A program made the translations under genes and the position numbers. This document shows, one piece after another, positions 9,565 to 18,398 of a DNA stretch of 64,000 nucleotides. Location: NCBI RefSeq assembly GCF_030812785.1, contig NZ_JAUSTJ010000001.1, positions 868,001-932,000 of the forward strand. Reading direction: 5' to 3'. Every line of letters starts with the position of its first letter. The stretch's first letter is position 1. This DNA comes from Sphingomonas kyeonggiensis (GTDB lineage: Bacteria; Pseudomonadota; Alphaproteobacteria; Sphingomonadales; Sphingomonadaceae). The notes below the pieces were generated by a model, which was given only the letters and a program-made list of their open reading frames with translations, searched no databases and had not been told where the DNA came from.

Positions 9565-10479
9565 CTACTTCAGGAAGGCGAGGATCGCCTCCGTGGCCGC
9601 TTCGGGCTGTTCCTCCATCAACCAGTGGCCGGAGGCGGGGATCACGACTTCGGTGACGTTGTCCGCCGCGGCGCGGGCGATCACTGCCATGGTCGATCCG
9701 AACGACGCCGCGCCGCCGATCGCCAGCACCGGCATCCGGAGCTTGCCCCGGGCGAGCAGCGCGCGATCGTCGATCACGTCCTGATCGAAGGCACCGAACT
9801 GGCTGAACCCGGCGTGCATCGCGCCGGGCAGCGCATAGAGCTTGGCGTAGTGGACGCGGGAGGCTTCGTCGAACTTCTTCGGATCGGCTGAGAACTCGTT
9901 CCAGAAGCGATCGAGATAGATACGCTCGCGCCCCGCCACGAGCCGCTCCATGTCCGGGCCGCCGAAGCGGAAATGCCAGACCAGCGGGTTCTTGAGCACT
10001 TCCTCCCAGGGGCCGATGCCGGGGATCGGCGCGTCCATCAGCACGAAATGCGAGACGCGGTCGGGGTGACTGGCGACGAACGCATAGCCGACCATGTTGC
10101 CGATATCGTGCGCGACCACGTCGAGCGGGCCGGTGACGCCGAGCGCGGCGAGCACGCCGGCGACATCCTCGGCCTGGTTCTTCTTGTCATAGCCGCCGGC
10201 CGGCTTGGCGGAGAGGCCGAGGCCGCGCAGATCGGGGATGATGACCCGGTGATCGCGCACCAGCCGCGCGGCGAGCGGCTCCCACATGTCGCCGGTCTCG
10301 CCATAGCCGTGGAGCAGCAGCACGACGGGGCCGCTGCCGCCGACGCGGACATGGATGGTGGTGCCGTTGGCCGCGATCTCGCGCGTCGTGAAGCTGGCGG
10401 GATAGGGCGCCACCTGCGCGGCCGCGGGGGCGGTGCCTGCGAGCGCAAGAGCCAGAGCTGCCAGACCGGATTTCCACAT
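9565..10479 (-). CDS. Exported alpha/beta hydrolase with Asp nucleophile (epoxide hydrolase/dehalogenase type)
   Basis: A 304-aa protein with a Sec signal peptide (residues 1-22, ending APAAAQ). The alpha/beta fold shows the oxyanion motif HGYGET (57-62), the nucleophile elbow VVAHDIGNMVG with Asp125 in place of Ser, and the catalytic His in SGHWLMEEQPE near residue 284. A His-Asp-x-Gly elbow is typical of epoxide hydrolases and haloalkane or fluoroacetate dehalogenases, which form an ester with Asp. The cap region (about 155-230) contains several Tyr/Trp but the substrate cannot be decided. A signal peptide is unusual for this class. The gene appears to be transcribed alone. Confidence 0.85.
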   Translation of the reverse strand: MWKSGLAALALALAGTAPAAAQVAPYPASFTTREIAANGTTIHVRVGGSGPVVLLLHGYGETGDMWEPLAARLVRDHRVIIPDLRGLGLSAKPAGGYDKKNQAEDVAGVLAALGVTGPLDVVAHDIGNMVGYAFVASHPDRVSHFVLMDAPIPGIGPWEEVLKNPLVWHFRFGGPDMERLVAGRERIYLDRFWNEFSADPKKFDEASRVHYAKLYALPGAMHAGFSQFGAFDQDVIDDRALLARGKLRMPVLAIGGAASFGSTMAVIARAAADNVTEVVIPASGHWLMEEQPEAATEAILAFLK

Positions 10480-10595
10480 CGCACTTCTCCCCCACAGAGG
10501 GACGAGGATTCGCCCGGACGCGGAGGGTGCCTGTGAAACCGCGCAGGCGCTAATGCTTTCTGAGCTTTGCGGCAGCAGGGTTTGCGCGCGGTGGA

Positions 10596-10627
10596 CCGAT
10601 GTGTATTATTCAGTTAATACACATCGG
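10596..10627. promoter_or_regulatory. Perfect 13-bp inverted repeat reaching into a Shine-Dalgarno
   Basis: CCGATGTGTATTA (10596-10608) and its exact complement TAATACACATCGG (10615-10627) flank the loop TTCAGT. The right arm ends inside the GGAG (10626-10629) that would serve the ATG at 10636. It could be a repressor operator or, as RNA, a hairpin that hides the ribosome binding site. Confidence 0.7.
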
Positions 10628-10635
10628 AGATGCCC

Positions 10636-11118
10636 ATGTTCCTTGCCGCTGCATTTTCGCTCGTCCTGTTCCAGAGCGTGCCTGCTTCACCGGACCCTGC
10701 CTTGCTCGCCGAGGTAAAGGCAGCGGACTCGGCCCTGTTCGAGACCTTCTTCGAGCGCTGCGAGCCGACGCGCATGGCGGCGATGGTGACGCCCGATCTC
10801 GAGATGTACCACGACAAGGGCGGGGTGGTGGCGACCAGCAGGGAGGGATTCGTCGCCCTCTATGCCAAGGAGTGCGAGCGGCGGAAGGCGCCCGATAGCT
10901 GGCGCAGCCGCCGCGCGCTGGTTCCCGAGACGCTGCATGTCGATCCGGTGCCGGGCTATGGCGCGATCGAGGAAGGCGACCATGTCTTCTACGAGCGCAA
11001 GGGCGATGGGCCGGAGAAGCTCGTCGGCAAGGCGCATTTCGTCCATCTGTGGAAGAAGACGCCGGACGGCTGGCAGGCGGCGCGGATCCTCAGCTACGCG
11101 CATCGGGGGGTGGAGTGA
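10636..11118 (+). CDS. Exported NTF2-like (DUF4440/SnoaL-type) protein
   Basis: A 160-aa protein with a short hydrophobic leader (MFLAAAFSLVLFQSVPAS) and an NTF2-like domain: a helical start (LLAEVKAADSALFETFFERC), TPDLEMYHDKGG, and the terminal strand pair KLVGKAHFVHLWKKTPDGWQ then ILSYAHR. Such small cone-shaped folds bind ligands or act as hydrolases or isomerases; none can be assigned. The ATG at 10636 is preferred over 10630 because GGAG lies six bases upstream of it. The perfect inverted repeat upstream suggests tight control. Confidence 0.8.
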   Translation: MFLAAAFSLVLFQSVPASPDPALLAEVKAADSALFETFFERCEPTRMAAMVTPDLEMYHDKGGVVATSREGFVALYAKECERRKAPDSWRSRRALVPETLHVDPVPGYGAIEEGDHVFYERKGDGPEKLVGKAHFVHLWKKTPDGWQAARILSYAHRGVE

Positions 11119-11143
11119 CGAGGCTCCCAATCCGAGCCTCGAT

Positions 11144-11251
11144 CGTCACCCCGGCCTTGTGCCGGGGTCCACTATGCCTCCTGGACTGACGGTAGAGCCT
11201 CTCGTCCATGAATCGCCTCCCGGTGGACCCCGGCACAAGGCCGGGGTGACG
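11144..11251. repeat. REPIN-like palindromic element, 108 bp (family B)
   Basis: Two perfect 29-bp inverted arms (left 11144-11172, beginning CGTCACCCCGGCCTTG; right 11223-11251) flank a 50-bp core. It fills the gap between two convergent genes. The same arm sequence recurs at 58005. The structure matches a doublet of REP sequences, elements usually mobilised by RAYT transposases encoded elsewhere. Confidence 0.85.
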
Positions 11252-11273
11252 GATTTAGGCGAAGGCTCCGCGC

Positions 11274-12065
11274 CTAGACCCCAAACTCCCCGATAATCAC
11301 CGTCACGCACTTGCCGCCCAGGATCACCCGGTCGCCGGCCAGGCCGCAGGCGATGTGGCCGCCGCGCTTCGAGGCCTGGAAGGCGCTGAACGTGTCGCGG
11401 CCGAGGCGCTTCGTCCAATAGGGGGTCAGCACCGAATGGGCCGAGCCGGTGACCGGATCCTCGTCTATCCCGGCGGCGGGGGCGAAGACGCGGCTGATCA
11501 CGTCGGTGCCCTGGCCCGGCGCGGTGACGATGTTGAGCGTGTGGCCGATCGTCGCCAGCGCCTTGAAGTCGGGCGTCAGCGCCAGCACCGCCTCGGCGCG
11601 GTCGAGTACGGTCAGGTCATAGCCGTTGGGATGGCGCAGCGTCTCGCCCAGGCCGACGCCGAGTGCATCGAGCAGGCCCGGCACTTCGGCGGGCTCGGGC
11701 GGATAGGACGGCAGGGCCATCGCATAGCCGTCCCCGTCGCGGCGCACTTCCAGGATTCCGGCCTTGCGGGTCCGGAAGGTGACCCGGTCGCGCGCCGGAT
11801 CGGCGGAGAGGACGAAATGTCCGCTCGCCAGCGTGGCATGGCCGCACAGGGCGACCTCGACCGCGGGGGTGAACCAGCGCAGCTCGAAATCCGCCTCGCC
11901 GCTCGCGTCGGGGAGGATGAAGGCCGTCTCCGAGAGATTGTTCTCCTCGGCGATCTGCTGGAGCAGCGCGTCGTCCAGCCAGGAATCGAGCGGGATCACT
12001 GCCGCCGGATTGCCGGTGAAGGGGCGGTCGGCAAAGGCGTCGATCTGGGCGAATGGCAGCTTCAC
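11274..12065 (-). CDS. PhzF family isomerase
   Basis: A 263-aa protein of the PhzF/YddE epimerase-like fold (two similar halves). The catalytic glutamate is in NNLSETAF (Glu46). CGHATLASGH (about residues 73-82) and GTDVISRVFAPAAGIDEDPVTGSAH near 205 mark the two halves; the last is the family signature DPVTGSAH. PhzF itself isomerises a phenazine precursor, but most members in non-phenazine bacteria have unknown substrates, and no phenazine genes are here. It starts with GTG overlapping the fieF stop (GTGA), so it is the last gene of the pdxH-fieF-phzF operon. Confidence 0.92.
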   Translation of the reverse strand: MKLPFAQIDAFADRPFTGNPAAVIPLDSWLDDALLQQIAEENNLSETAFILPDASGEADFELRWFTPAVEVALCGHATLASGHFVLSADPARDRVTFRTRKAGILEVRRDGDGYAMALPSYPPEPAEVPGLLDALGVGLGETLRHPNGYDLTVLDRAEAVLALTPDFKALATIGHTLNIVTAPGQGTDVISRVFAPAAGIDEDPVTGSAHSVLTPYWTKRLGRDTFSAFQASKRGGHIACGLAGDRVILGGKCVTVIIGEFGV

Positions 12066-12973
12066 TCGGGGTCCTTCAGCAGATTGGCTTCGATCATCGG
12101 GTTCTGCGGCTCGTCGACATGACCGTCGGGATCGACATGGATCAGGATCTCGGTGCCCGGGAAGGCTTCGCCCAGTTCCTTCTCCAGCGCCTCGACCACG
12201 TCATGCGCCTGCTGGATCGTCATCGCCGGGTTCATCGCGATGTGGAACTGGACGAAGTCATTGTTGCCGCTGCTGCGCGTGCGCAGATCGTGCAGGCTCT
12301 TGAGCGCGGGGTTGCGCCCGGCGACCTCGACAAAGGCGCGGCGCTTCTCCTCGGGCCATTCCTTGTCCATCAGCTGGTCGATCGCCGCCTCGCTGGCGCG
12401 CCAGGCACCGAACAGCAGCCAGAAGGCGATGGCGATGCCGAACAGCGGATCGGCGCCGCGCAGGCCCCAGGCATCGAGCGCGAGCGCGGCGATCACCGCG
12501 GCGTTGAGCATCAGGTCGGACGTATAGTGGATCCGGTCGGCGCCGATCGCCACCGATCCGGTCTGGCGGATGACATGCGCCTGGTAGCGGGTGAGCGCCA
12601 AGGTCACGAGGATCGCGATCATGCTCACCGCGATGCCCGATTCGGGCGAGGCCGAGATGTCGCCGCCGCGCAGCCGCTCGATCGCGCGGACCAGGATGGC
12701 GAGCGCCGAGACGGCGATCACCACTACCTGGAAGAGTGCGGCCAGCGCCTCGGCCTTGCCGTGCCCGAAACGGTGATTCTCGTCGGCCGGCTGCGAGGCC
12801 CAGTGGACGCCGCCGAGCGTTACCAGCGAGGCGAACAGGTCGAGGATCGAGTCGGCCAGGCTGGCGAGCACGGCGACCGAGCCGGTGGTCCAGGCCGCCC
12901 ACGCCTTGAGCGCGCCGAGCAGGATCGCGGAGCAGACGCTGGCGATGGCGGCGCGGCGCGCGAGGTTGGTCAC
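12062..12973 (-). CDS. fieF: Cation diffusion facilitator (FieF-type divalent metal exporter)
   Basis: A 303-aa CDF transporter that exports Fe(II), Zn(II) or related ions using the proton gradient. Six helices are visible in the first 200 residues. Metal-site motifs: [11 protein letters not shown] in TM2 (paired Asp, DxxxD) and [12 protein letters not shown] in TM5 (HxxxD). The cytoplasmic C-terminal domain has [20 protein letters not shown] and [10 protein letters not shown], giving His/Asp ligands. The DxxxD and HxxxD pattern fits the Zn/Fe group. The GTG start at 12973 overlaps the pdxH stop (GTGA), and the stop overlaps the next gene. Confidence 0.93.
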   Translation of the reverse strand: MTNLARRAAIASVCSAILLGALKAWAAWTTGSVAVLASLADSILDLFASLVTLGGVHWASQPADENHRFGHGKAEALAALFQVVVIAVSALAILVRAIERLRGGDISASPESGIAVSMIAILVTLALTRYQAHVIRQTGSVAIGADRIHYTSDLMLNAAVIAALALDAWGLRGADPLFGIAIAFWLLFGAWRASEAAIDQLMDKEWPEEKRRAFVEVAGRNPALKSLHDLRTRSSGNNDFVQFHIAMNPAMTIQQAHDVVEALEKELGEAFPGTEILIHVDPDGHVDEPQNPMIEANLLKDPE

Positions 12974-13548
12974 GGGTACAGCAGGCCTTCGGACCAGCCC
13001 TGGCCGGTGCGGGTGAAAAGCCGGCGCTCGTGCAGGCGGTGGGCGCGGTCCTGCCAGAATTCGATTGTGCTGGGGGTGACGCGGTAGCCGCCCCAATGCG
13101 GCGGACGGGGGACGTCCTGCCCCTCGAACCGGGCCTTCGCTTCCTCGAAGCGCGCCTCGAAGGTCTCGCGGGCATCGAGCGGGCGGGACTGGTCCGATGC
13201 CCAGGCGCCGAGCTGCGAATCCCGGGCACGGGTGGCGAAATAGGCGTCGCTCTCGGCATCGGTGGCGCGGGTGACGCTGCCCTCGATGCGGATCTGGCGG
13301 CGCAGCGACTTCCAGTGGAAGAGCAGGGCGACCTTCGCCCCTTCGTGCAGGTCCTGCGCCTTGCGGCTCTCGCGGTTGGTGTAGAAGACGAAGCCGTCGG
13401 GGCCATGGCCCTTGAGCAGCACCATCCGGGCGGAGGGCTGGCCCTGCGCGCTCACTGTGGCGAGCGTCACCGCATTGGAGTCGTTGGGCTCGCTTGCGCG
13501 CGCTTCCTGGTACCAGCTGTCGAACAGGTCGAACGGATCGGTGGTCAT
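12970..13548 (-). CDS. pdxH: Pyridoxamine 5'-phosphate oxidase
   Basis: A 192-aa FMN enzyme making pyridoxal 5'-phosphate from PNP or PMP. Family motifs are present: [20 protein letters not shown] (substrate and FMN binding), then [29 protein letters not shown], and the C-terminal [18 protein letters not shown] followed by RLHERRLF, which closes the active site. The ATG at 13548 (MTTDPFDLF) is chosen to match the usual PdxH length. It is the first gene of an operon with fieF and phzF and is divergent from ku. Confidence 0.95.
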   Translation of the reverse strand: MTTDPFDLFDSWYQEARASEPNDSNAVTLATVSAQGQPSARMVLLKGHGPDGFVFYTNRESRKAQDLHEGAKVALLFHWKSLRRQIRIEGSVTRATDAESDAYFATRARDSQLGAWASDQSRPLDARETFEARFEEAKARFEGQDVPRPPHWGGYRVTPSTIEFWQDRAHRLHERRLFTRTGQGWSEGLLYP

Positions 13549-13584
13549 GCCGGGGGCTCTAATCCTCCCCCGAACGGGTGTCGA

Positions 13585-13609
13585 GGAACGACTCCTTTGC
13601 TGGCACATT
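13585..13609 (+). promoter_or_regulatory. Candidate sigma-EcfG-type promoter of ku
   Basis: GGAAC (13585-13589), a 16-base spacer and CATT (13606-13609) match the general-stress promoter form GGAAC-N16/17-CGTT with one mismatch. Predicted transcription start (about 13616) is about 20 bases before the ku ATG and its GAGGAGAG site. It also shows that the open frame extending upstream to 13578 is not used as a start. Confidence 0.45.
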
Positions 13610-13637
13610 GAATCGGCTTCGCAACGAGGAGAGCGAG

Positions 13638-14495
13638 ATGGCGGCGCGCGCCTATTGGCAGGGACAGATACGGCTGGCGCTCGTGTCGATCCCGGTCGAG
13701 ATCTACACCGCGACCAAATCGGGCGCGCAGATCAGCTTCCACCAGATCCACGAGCCGAGCGGCAAGCGCATCAAGTACGAGAAGGTCGCGCCCGGCGTCG
13801 GCGCGGTCGAGCCTGACGAGATCGTGAAGGGGTTCGAGGTCGAGAAGGGCGAATATGTCCTGCTCGAGCAGGACGAGATCGATGCGGTGAAGCTCGAATC
13901 GAAGAAGACGCTCGAACTCACCCAGTTCGTCGATCTGGACGAGATCGACGTGCTCTATTTCGAGCGGCCCTATTTCGTGGTGCCGGCGGACGATCTTGCC
14001 GAGGAGGCGTTCATCGTGCTGCGCGAGGCGCTGAAGCGCACCCGCAAGGTCGGGCTGGGCCAGCTGGCGATGCGCGGGCGGGAATATGTCGTCAGCCTGA
14101 AGCCGTGCGGGCGCGGCATGGTGCTGGAGACTTTGCGCTATGCCGACGAGGTCAACAAGGCGCAGGGCTATTTCCGCGACATCCCCGACAGCGCGCCCGA
14201 TCCCGAGCTGCTCGGGCTGGCCGAGACGCTGATCGAGAAGAAGGTGGCGAAGTTCGATCCCCGGGAATTCCACGACCGCTATGTCGATGCGCTGCACGAC
14301 CTGATCGAGCGGAAGAAGAAGGCCAAGGGCCGCAAGATCATCGAGGACAAGGACGACGGCAAGGAGAGCCGCGGCTCGAACGTGGTCGACCTGATGGCGG
14401 CGCTCAAGAAGTCGCTGGAGAAGCCCGGGGCGAAGACGAGCCGGGCGGTGAAGACGAAGCCGGCGGCCAAGGCTCCGGCGAAGAAGCGTGGGTGA
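13638..14495 (+). CDS. ku: Ku protein of bacterial NHEJ
   Basis: A 285-aa homodimeric DNA-end binder for non-homologous end joining; it recruits LigD. The Ku core beta-barrel spans about residues 1-240 ([20 protein letters not shown] at the start, then [40 protein letters not shown]). A Lys-rich tail ([20 protein letters not shown]) follows, as in many bacterial Ku proteins, where it aids DNA threading and ligase contact. GAGGAGAG precedes the ATG at 13638. The ligD start lies 8 bases past the ku stop, so the two are one operon. Confidence 0.96.
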   Translation: MAARAYWQGQIRLALVSIPVEIYTATKSGAQISFHQIHEPSGKRIKYEKVAPGVGAVEPDEIVKGFEVEKGEYVLLEQDEIDAVKLESKKTLELTQFVDLDEIDVLYFERPYFVVPADDLAEEAFIVLREALKRTRKVGLGQLAMRGREYVVSLKPCGRGMVLETLRYADEVNKAQGYFRDIPDSAPDPELLGLAETLIEKKVAKFDPREFHDRYVDALHDLIERKKKAKGRKIIEDKDDGKESRGSNVVDLMAALKKSLEKPGAKTSRAVKTKPAAKAPAKKRG

Positions 14496-14502
14496 CGGAT
14501 CG

Positions 14503-16983
14503 ATGGCGAGGTCCCCCGATCCGCTCGAGAAGTACAATGCCAAGCGCGACTTCGCGAAGACCGCGGAGCCGGCGGGCAAGGTCGCCAAGGCCGGCGGCCA
14601 CCGGTTCATGGTCCAGAAGCACGACGCCACCCGCCTCCACTGGGACTTCCGGCTGGAGATCGACGGGGTGCTCAAGAGCTGGGCGGTGACGCGCGGGCCG
14701 AGCCTCGATCCGGACGAGAAGCGCCTCGCGGTGCGCACCGAGGACCACCCGCTTTCCTATGCCGATTTCGAAGGGACGATCCCCAAGGGCGAATATGGCG
14801 GCGGCACGGTGATGCTGTGGGATGACGGGACCTGGGCGCCGATCGAGGGGAAGAGCGCGAAGGACCTGGAAAAGGGCCATCTCCACTTCACGCTGGAGGG
14901 CGAGCGGATGAAGGGCGAGTGGCTGCTCATCCGATTGAAGCCGCGGGGCAGGGAGAAGAACGAGAACTGGCTGCTCCGCAAGATCGACGACCCATATGCC
15001 GGCGCGACCGACGCACTGGTCGAGACCGCCCTGACCAGCGTGAAGACCGGGCGGACGATGCAGGAGATCGCGGAGGGGAAAAAGGCATCTCAAAAACCGT
15101 CATCCCGGCGAAAGCCGGGATCCCGGGCGGCTGGCGCTACTGCACGAGACCCCGGCTTTCGCCGGGGTGACGGTAAGGGCAAGAACCCCGCTTTCCAGAA
15201 GCCGCAGCTCGCGACGCTGGTCGACACGGTGCCCGCGGGCAACCAGTGGCTGCACGAGGTGAAATATGACGGCTATCGCGCGCTGCTCAGCCTGGGCGGC
15301 AAGGGGCCGAAGATCTATACCCGCACCGGGCTCGACTGGACCGACCGCTTCCCCGGCATCGCGGAGGCGGCGGCGAGCCTCGCCGGGCCGGCGCTGATCG
15401 ACGGCGAGATCGTCGCGTTCAAGGACGGCAAGCCGGACTTCTCCTCGCTGCAGGAAGCGCTGTCCGGCGGCGGCGAGGGGCTGACGATGTTCGCCTTCGA
15501 CCTGCTCGAATCCGATGGCGAGGATCTGGCGAAACAGCCCCAGCTCGCCCGCAAGGAGCGATTGCGTACGCTGCTAACCGGCGCGGATCAGCGCATCCAG
15601 TTCTCCGAACATGTGCTGGGCAGCGGCGAGAAGCTGTTCGAGACGATGTGCCGCGAAGGCTATGAGGGCGTCGTCTCCAAGCGGGCCGATGCGCCCTATC
15701 GCGGCGCGCGGACCAAGGCATGGCTCAAGACCAAGTGCATCCGCCGCCAGGAGTTCGTGATCCTCGGCTGGTCGCCCTCCAGCGCGAAGGGCCGCGGCTT
15801 CCGCTCGCTGCTGCTCGGACTGAACGGGCCGGACGGGCTGGTCTATGCCGGCAAGGTCGGCACCGGGTTCAGCATGGAGACGCTCCAGGAGCTGCGCGCG
15901 CGCTTCGATCGGATCGAGGCGAAGAAACCTGCCGCAGAAGTCCCCCGGGCCGAGGCGCGCGGCGCGCATTGGGTGAAGCCCGAGCTGGTCGCCGAGATCG
16001 CGTTCAGCGAGTTCACCGCCGACAATGTCGTGCGCCATGCCAGCTTCATCGGGCTGCGCGAGGACAAGCAGGCGAAGGAGGTGGTCGCCGAGAAGCCGGT
16101 CGCGCCGCCCGAGCCGGCCAGGTCCGCGATCAAGATCAGCAGCCGGGAGCGAGTGATCTTCCCCGGCGACAACCTGACCAAGGGCGACCTGGCGGACTAT
16201 TACCTCGCCACCGCGCCGATCGCGCTGCCCTGGCTCGCCAACCGGCCGATCAGCCTGGTCCGCTGCCCGCAGGGCCGTGCCCGGCAATGCTTCTTCCAGA
16301 AGCACGATGCCGGCAGTTTCGGCGAGCAGGTCCATCATGTCGACGTCCGCGAGAAGGACGGCTCGGTCGAGCCTTATCTCTATGTCGAGGATGCCGACGG
16401 GATGATGGCGTGCGTCCAGATGGGGACGATCGAGTTCCATGGCTGGGGCAGCCTGGTCGCCGATATCGAGAAGCCCGACCGGCTGGTGTTCGACCTCGAC
16501 CCCGACGAGGGGCTCGATTTCGAAGCGGTGAAGAAGGCGGCGGCGGATCTGAAGGACCATCTCGCCGATATCGGCCTGACCAGCTGGCCGCTGCTGTCGG
16601 GCGGCAAGGGCGTGCATGTCGTGGTGCCGCTGGTGCCGAAGGCGGAATGGCCCGAGGCGAGGAGCTTCTGCGAGCGCTTCGCCCGCGCCTTGTCCGAAGC
16701 CGAGCCCGAGCGGTTCACCGCCAACCTCAAGAAGGTCAATCGCAAGGGCAAGATCTTCATCGACTATCTGCGCAACCAGCGTGGGAGCACGGCGGTGCTG
16801 CCCTATGTCGCCCGCGCCCGCGAAGGCGCGCCGGTGGCGGCGCCGGTGACGTGGAGCGAGCTGAGGGACATCGACAGCCCGAAGCATTTCAGCATCCGCG
16901 ATGCTGCCGAGCTGCTCGAGCGTGCCACCGGCCGCGCGCTGCAGGGCTGGGGCATGGCCGACCAGGCACTGCCCGACGTCTGA
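14503..16983 (+). CDS. ligD: ATP-dependent DNA ligase D (PE-ligase-polymerase)
   Basis: An 826-aa NHEJ enzyme that trims, fills and seals DNA ends. Domain order: 3'-phosphoesterase (about 10-165; KHDATRLHWDFRLEIDG with catalytic His and Asp, then GEYGGGTVMLWDDG), a linker, the ATP-dependent ligase (about 225-510; nucleophile Lys in VKYDGYR near residue 253), and the primase-like polymerase (about 535-820; FDLDPDEG with metal-binding Asp pair and LLSGGKGVHVVVPL). The ATG at 14503 is preferred; a GTG at 14488 overlapping ku is possible. The linker (residues about 199-224) is encoded by a 77-bp palindromic repeat kept in frame. Polymerase and ligase motifs remain intact, so the protein is probably active. 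Confidence 0.96.
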   Translation: MARSPDPLEKYNAKRDFAKTAEPAGKVAKAGGHRFMVQKHDATRLHWDFRLEIDGVLKSWAVTRGPSLDPDEKRLAVRTEDHPLSYADFEGTIPKGEYGGGTVMLWDDGTWAPIEGKSAKDLEKGHLHFTLEGERMKGEWLLIRLKPRGREKNENWLLRKIDDPYAGATDALVETALTSVKTGRTMQEIAEGKKASQKPSSRRKPGSRAAGATARDPGFRRGDGKGKNPAFQKPQLATLVDTVPAGNQWLHEVKYDGYRALLSLGGKGPKIYTRTGLDWTDRFPGIAEAAASLAGPALIDGEIVAFKDGKPDFSSLQEALSGGGEGLTMFAFDLLESDGEDLAKQPQLARKERLRTLLTGADQRIQFSEHVLGSGEKLFETMCREGYEGVVSKRADAPYRGARTKAWLKTKCIRRQEFVILGWSPSSAKGRGFRSLLLGLNGPDGLVYAGKVGTGFSMETLQELRARFDRIEAKKPAAEVPRAEARGAHWVKPELVAEIAFSEFTADNVVRHASFIGLREDKQAKEVVAEKPVAPPEPARSAIKISSRERVIFPGDNLTKGDLADYYLATAPIALPWLANRPISLVRCPQGRARQCFFQKHDAGSFGEQVHHVDVREKDGSVEPYLYVEDADGMMACVQMGTIEFHGWGSLVADIEKPDRLVFDLDPDEGLDFEAVKKAAADLKDHLADIGLTSWPLLSGGKGVHVVVPLVPKAEWPEARSFCERFARALSEAEPERFTANLKKVNRKGKIFIDYLRNQRGSTAVLPYVARAREGAPVAAPVTWSELRDIDSPKHFSIRDAAELLERATGRALQGWGMADQALPDV
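15097..15173. repeat. Palindromic REP-like element inserted in frame in ligD
   Basis: The arm at 15097-15122 (CCGTCATCCCGGCGAAAGCC...) pairs with 15148-15173 with 24 of 26 positions complementary; the two differences still allow G-U pairs. The arm is almost the same as the intergenic REPIN arms at 20374 and 56089 (cgtcatccccgcgaaagcgggga). It encodes SSRRKPGSRAAG and RDPGFRRGDG, between the phosphoesterase and ligase domains. Confidence 0.88.
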
Positions 16984-17079
16984 TTTGCCCCGCAACCGGT
17001 TGTATCGCCGCGTTTTCGCTGGACGGCCCGCCCGGCTTGGTTAAGCTTCCCTCCACCAGATGCATTTCCGGGGGGATTC

Positions 17080-18372
17080 ATGCGCTTCAAGCTTCTCGCG
17101 ACCGCGGCGCTCGCCGCGGCCTTTCTCGTGCAGACCGCTCATGCCCAGGCCGTGATGAACGTGCCGACGGGCGGTGACGGGGCCAAGCCGGTGCCGCAAA
17201 AGCCCGTAGCCGATCCGGACGACACGCCCGAGGAAATCGCCAAGGACGCGCAGCGCGACCTGAAGGACACGCGCTTCTACAACAAGCCCGGCGCCACCCG
17301 CGCGCAATATGACGCCGACTGGCAGGATTGCCGCCTGATCGCGCGCGGATCGCGCACGCCGGCGGGCACCGTGCCTTATTATTACAACCCGGCGGTGGTC
17401 TCGCCGGTCGCCGCGGGCGTGGGCGGACTGTTCGGCAGCCTGATCGGCAGCGCGATCGCCCAGGGTGCCCAGCGCCGCGAGAATCGTCGCGCCTGCCTGC
17501 TGATCAAGGGCTGGCGCCTGGTCGAGGTGCCGAACGCCACCGCGGCGCGCGTCGCCACGATGACCGACGACCAGCGCAGCGACTATTTCAACTCGATCGT
17601 CGGCGCCGAGACGGTGGACGGCGCGATCACCGAGCGGAAGAGCTTCGAGCTGGCTGCCGATCCGAACCTCAAGCTCGACGCGCCGCTCGCCGGCACCGGC
17701 GCGCTGTGGCTGGGCAAGAATGTCGATCCCAAGACGCCGTTCGCGCTGGCGCCGGAGGAAGGCGCGATCGTCTTCGGCTTCCGCCGCCCCGACGAGGGCA
17801 GTGCCGGCCGCTCGGGCTCGGTCGCGGTCACCCGCTACGACGCCAATGTCCGCGACCTGCTCTATCGCCCCAAGGACTGGAAGAAGACCGGCGACAAGAC
17901 GACCTATTCGCTGCTCGCCAAGAGCAAGGACAAGAAGGCGGCCTATGAGGTGCAGGTGCTGCGCGTCACGCCGGGAGACTATGTCCTGTCGGGCAGCGCG
18001 GTGGGCAATCTGCTGATCACCAACAGCTTCTGCTTCGGCGCGCCGACCTTCCATGTCGGTCCGGGCGAGACGCTCTATGTCGGCGATTTCGTGCCGTATC
18101 TGAGCGCGAAGATGACGAATGGCGAGCGGCTCAATGCCATCGCCTGGGCCTCGCATATCGAGGATGCGCGCGGCGTGCTCGCGGGCAGCCAGGGGGCGCT
18201 CGCCAGCGCGCTCAAGCCGGCGGTGCTGCGCGACCGCGCCACCTATGCCTGTTCGGCGATCGTGATGGACCGCTGGGACCTGCCGGGCGTCGAGGACCTG
18301 CCCGAGCTGCCGCCCCAGCCCGCCGAGGCGCCCGCGCCCGCCCCCGTCGTGGCGGCGCCCGCCACGCGCTGA
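17080..18372 (+). CDS. Exported protein of unknown function
   Basis: A 430-aa protein with a Sec signal peptide (MRFKLLATAALAAAFLVQ, cleavage after AHAQA near residue 24). The mature part opens with an acidic, Pro-rich stretch, then a Tyr/Asn segment (TVPYYYNPAVV) and a Gly-rich hydrophobic stretch GVGGLFGSLIGSAIAQGAQR (about 108-127), which resembles Gly-zipper segments of outer-membrane lipoproteins. Two Cys (about 84 and 135) flank it and could form a disulfide. The C-terminus is Pro/Ala-rich. GGGGGGATTC precedes the ATG. No catalytic motif is recognised. It is the first gene after ligD, with 96 bases between, and probably has its own promoter. Confidence 0.75.
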   Translation: MRFKLLATAALAAAFLVQTAHAQAVMNVPTGGDGAKPVPQKPVADPDDTPEEIAKDAQRDLKDTRFYNKPGATRAQYDADWQDCRLIARGSRTPAGTVPYYYNPAVVSPVAAGVGGLFGSLIGSAIAQGAQRRENRRACLLIKGWRLVEVPNATAARVATMTDDQRSDYFNSIVGAETVDGAITERKSFELAADPNLKLDAPLAGTGALWLGKNVDPKTPFALAPEEGAIVFGFRRPDEGSAGRSGSVAVTRYDANVRDLLYRPKDWKKTGDKTTYSLLAKSKDKKAAYEVQVLRVTPGDYVLSGSAVGNLLITNSFCFGAPTFHVGPGETLYVGDFVPYLSAKMTNGERLNAIAWASHIEDARGVLAGSQGALASALKPAVLRDRATYACSAIVMDRWDLPGVEDLPELPPQPAEAPAPAPVVAAPATR

Positions 18373-18398
18373 ACCTGCGAACGGGGTTGGGGAAGCCC

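Noticed and set aside
11274..12065. Phenazine biosynthesis gene
   Set aside because: PhzF-fold proteins are common without phenazines, and no phzA-E or phzG partner is nearby; the adjacent pdxH is the vitamin B6 enzyme.
13578..13637. Upstream extension of Ku
   Set aside because: It covers the candidate promoter; the strong GAGGAGAG site and family start support the ATG at 13638.
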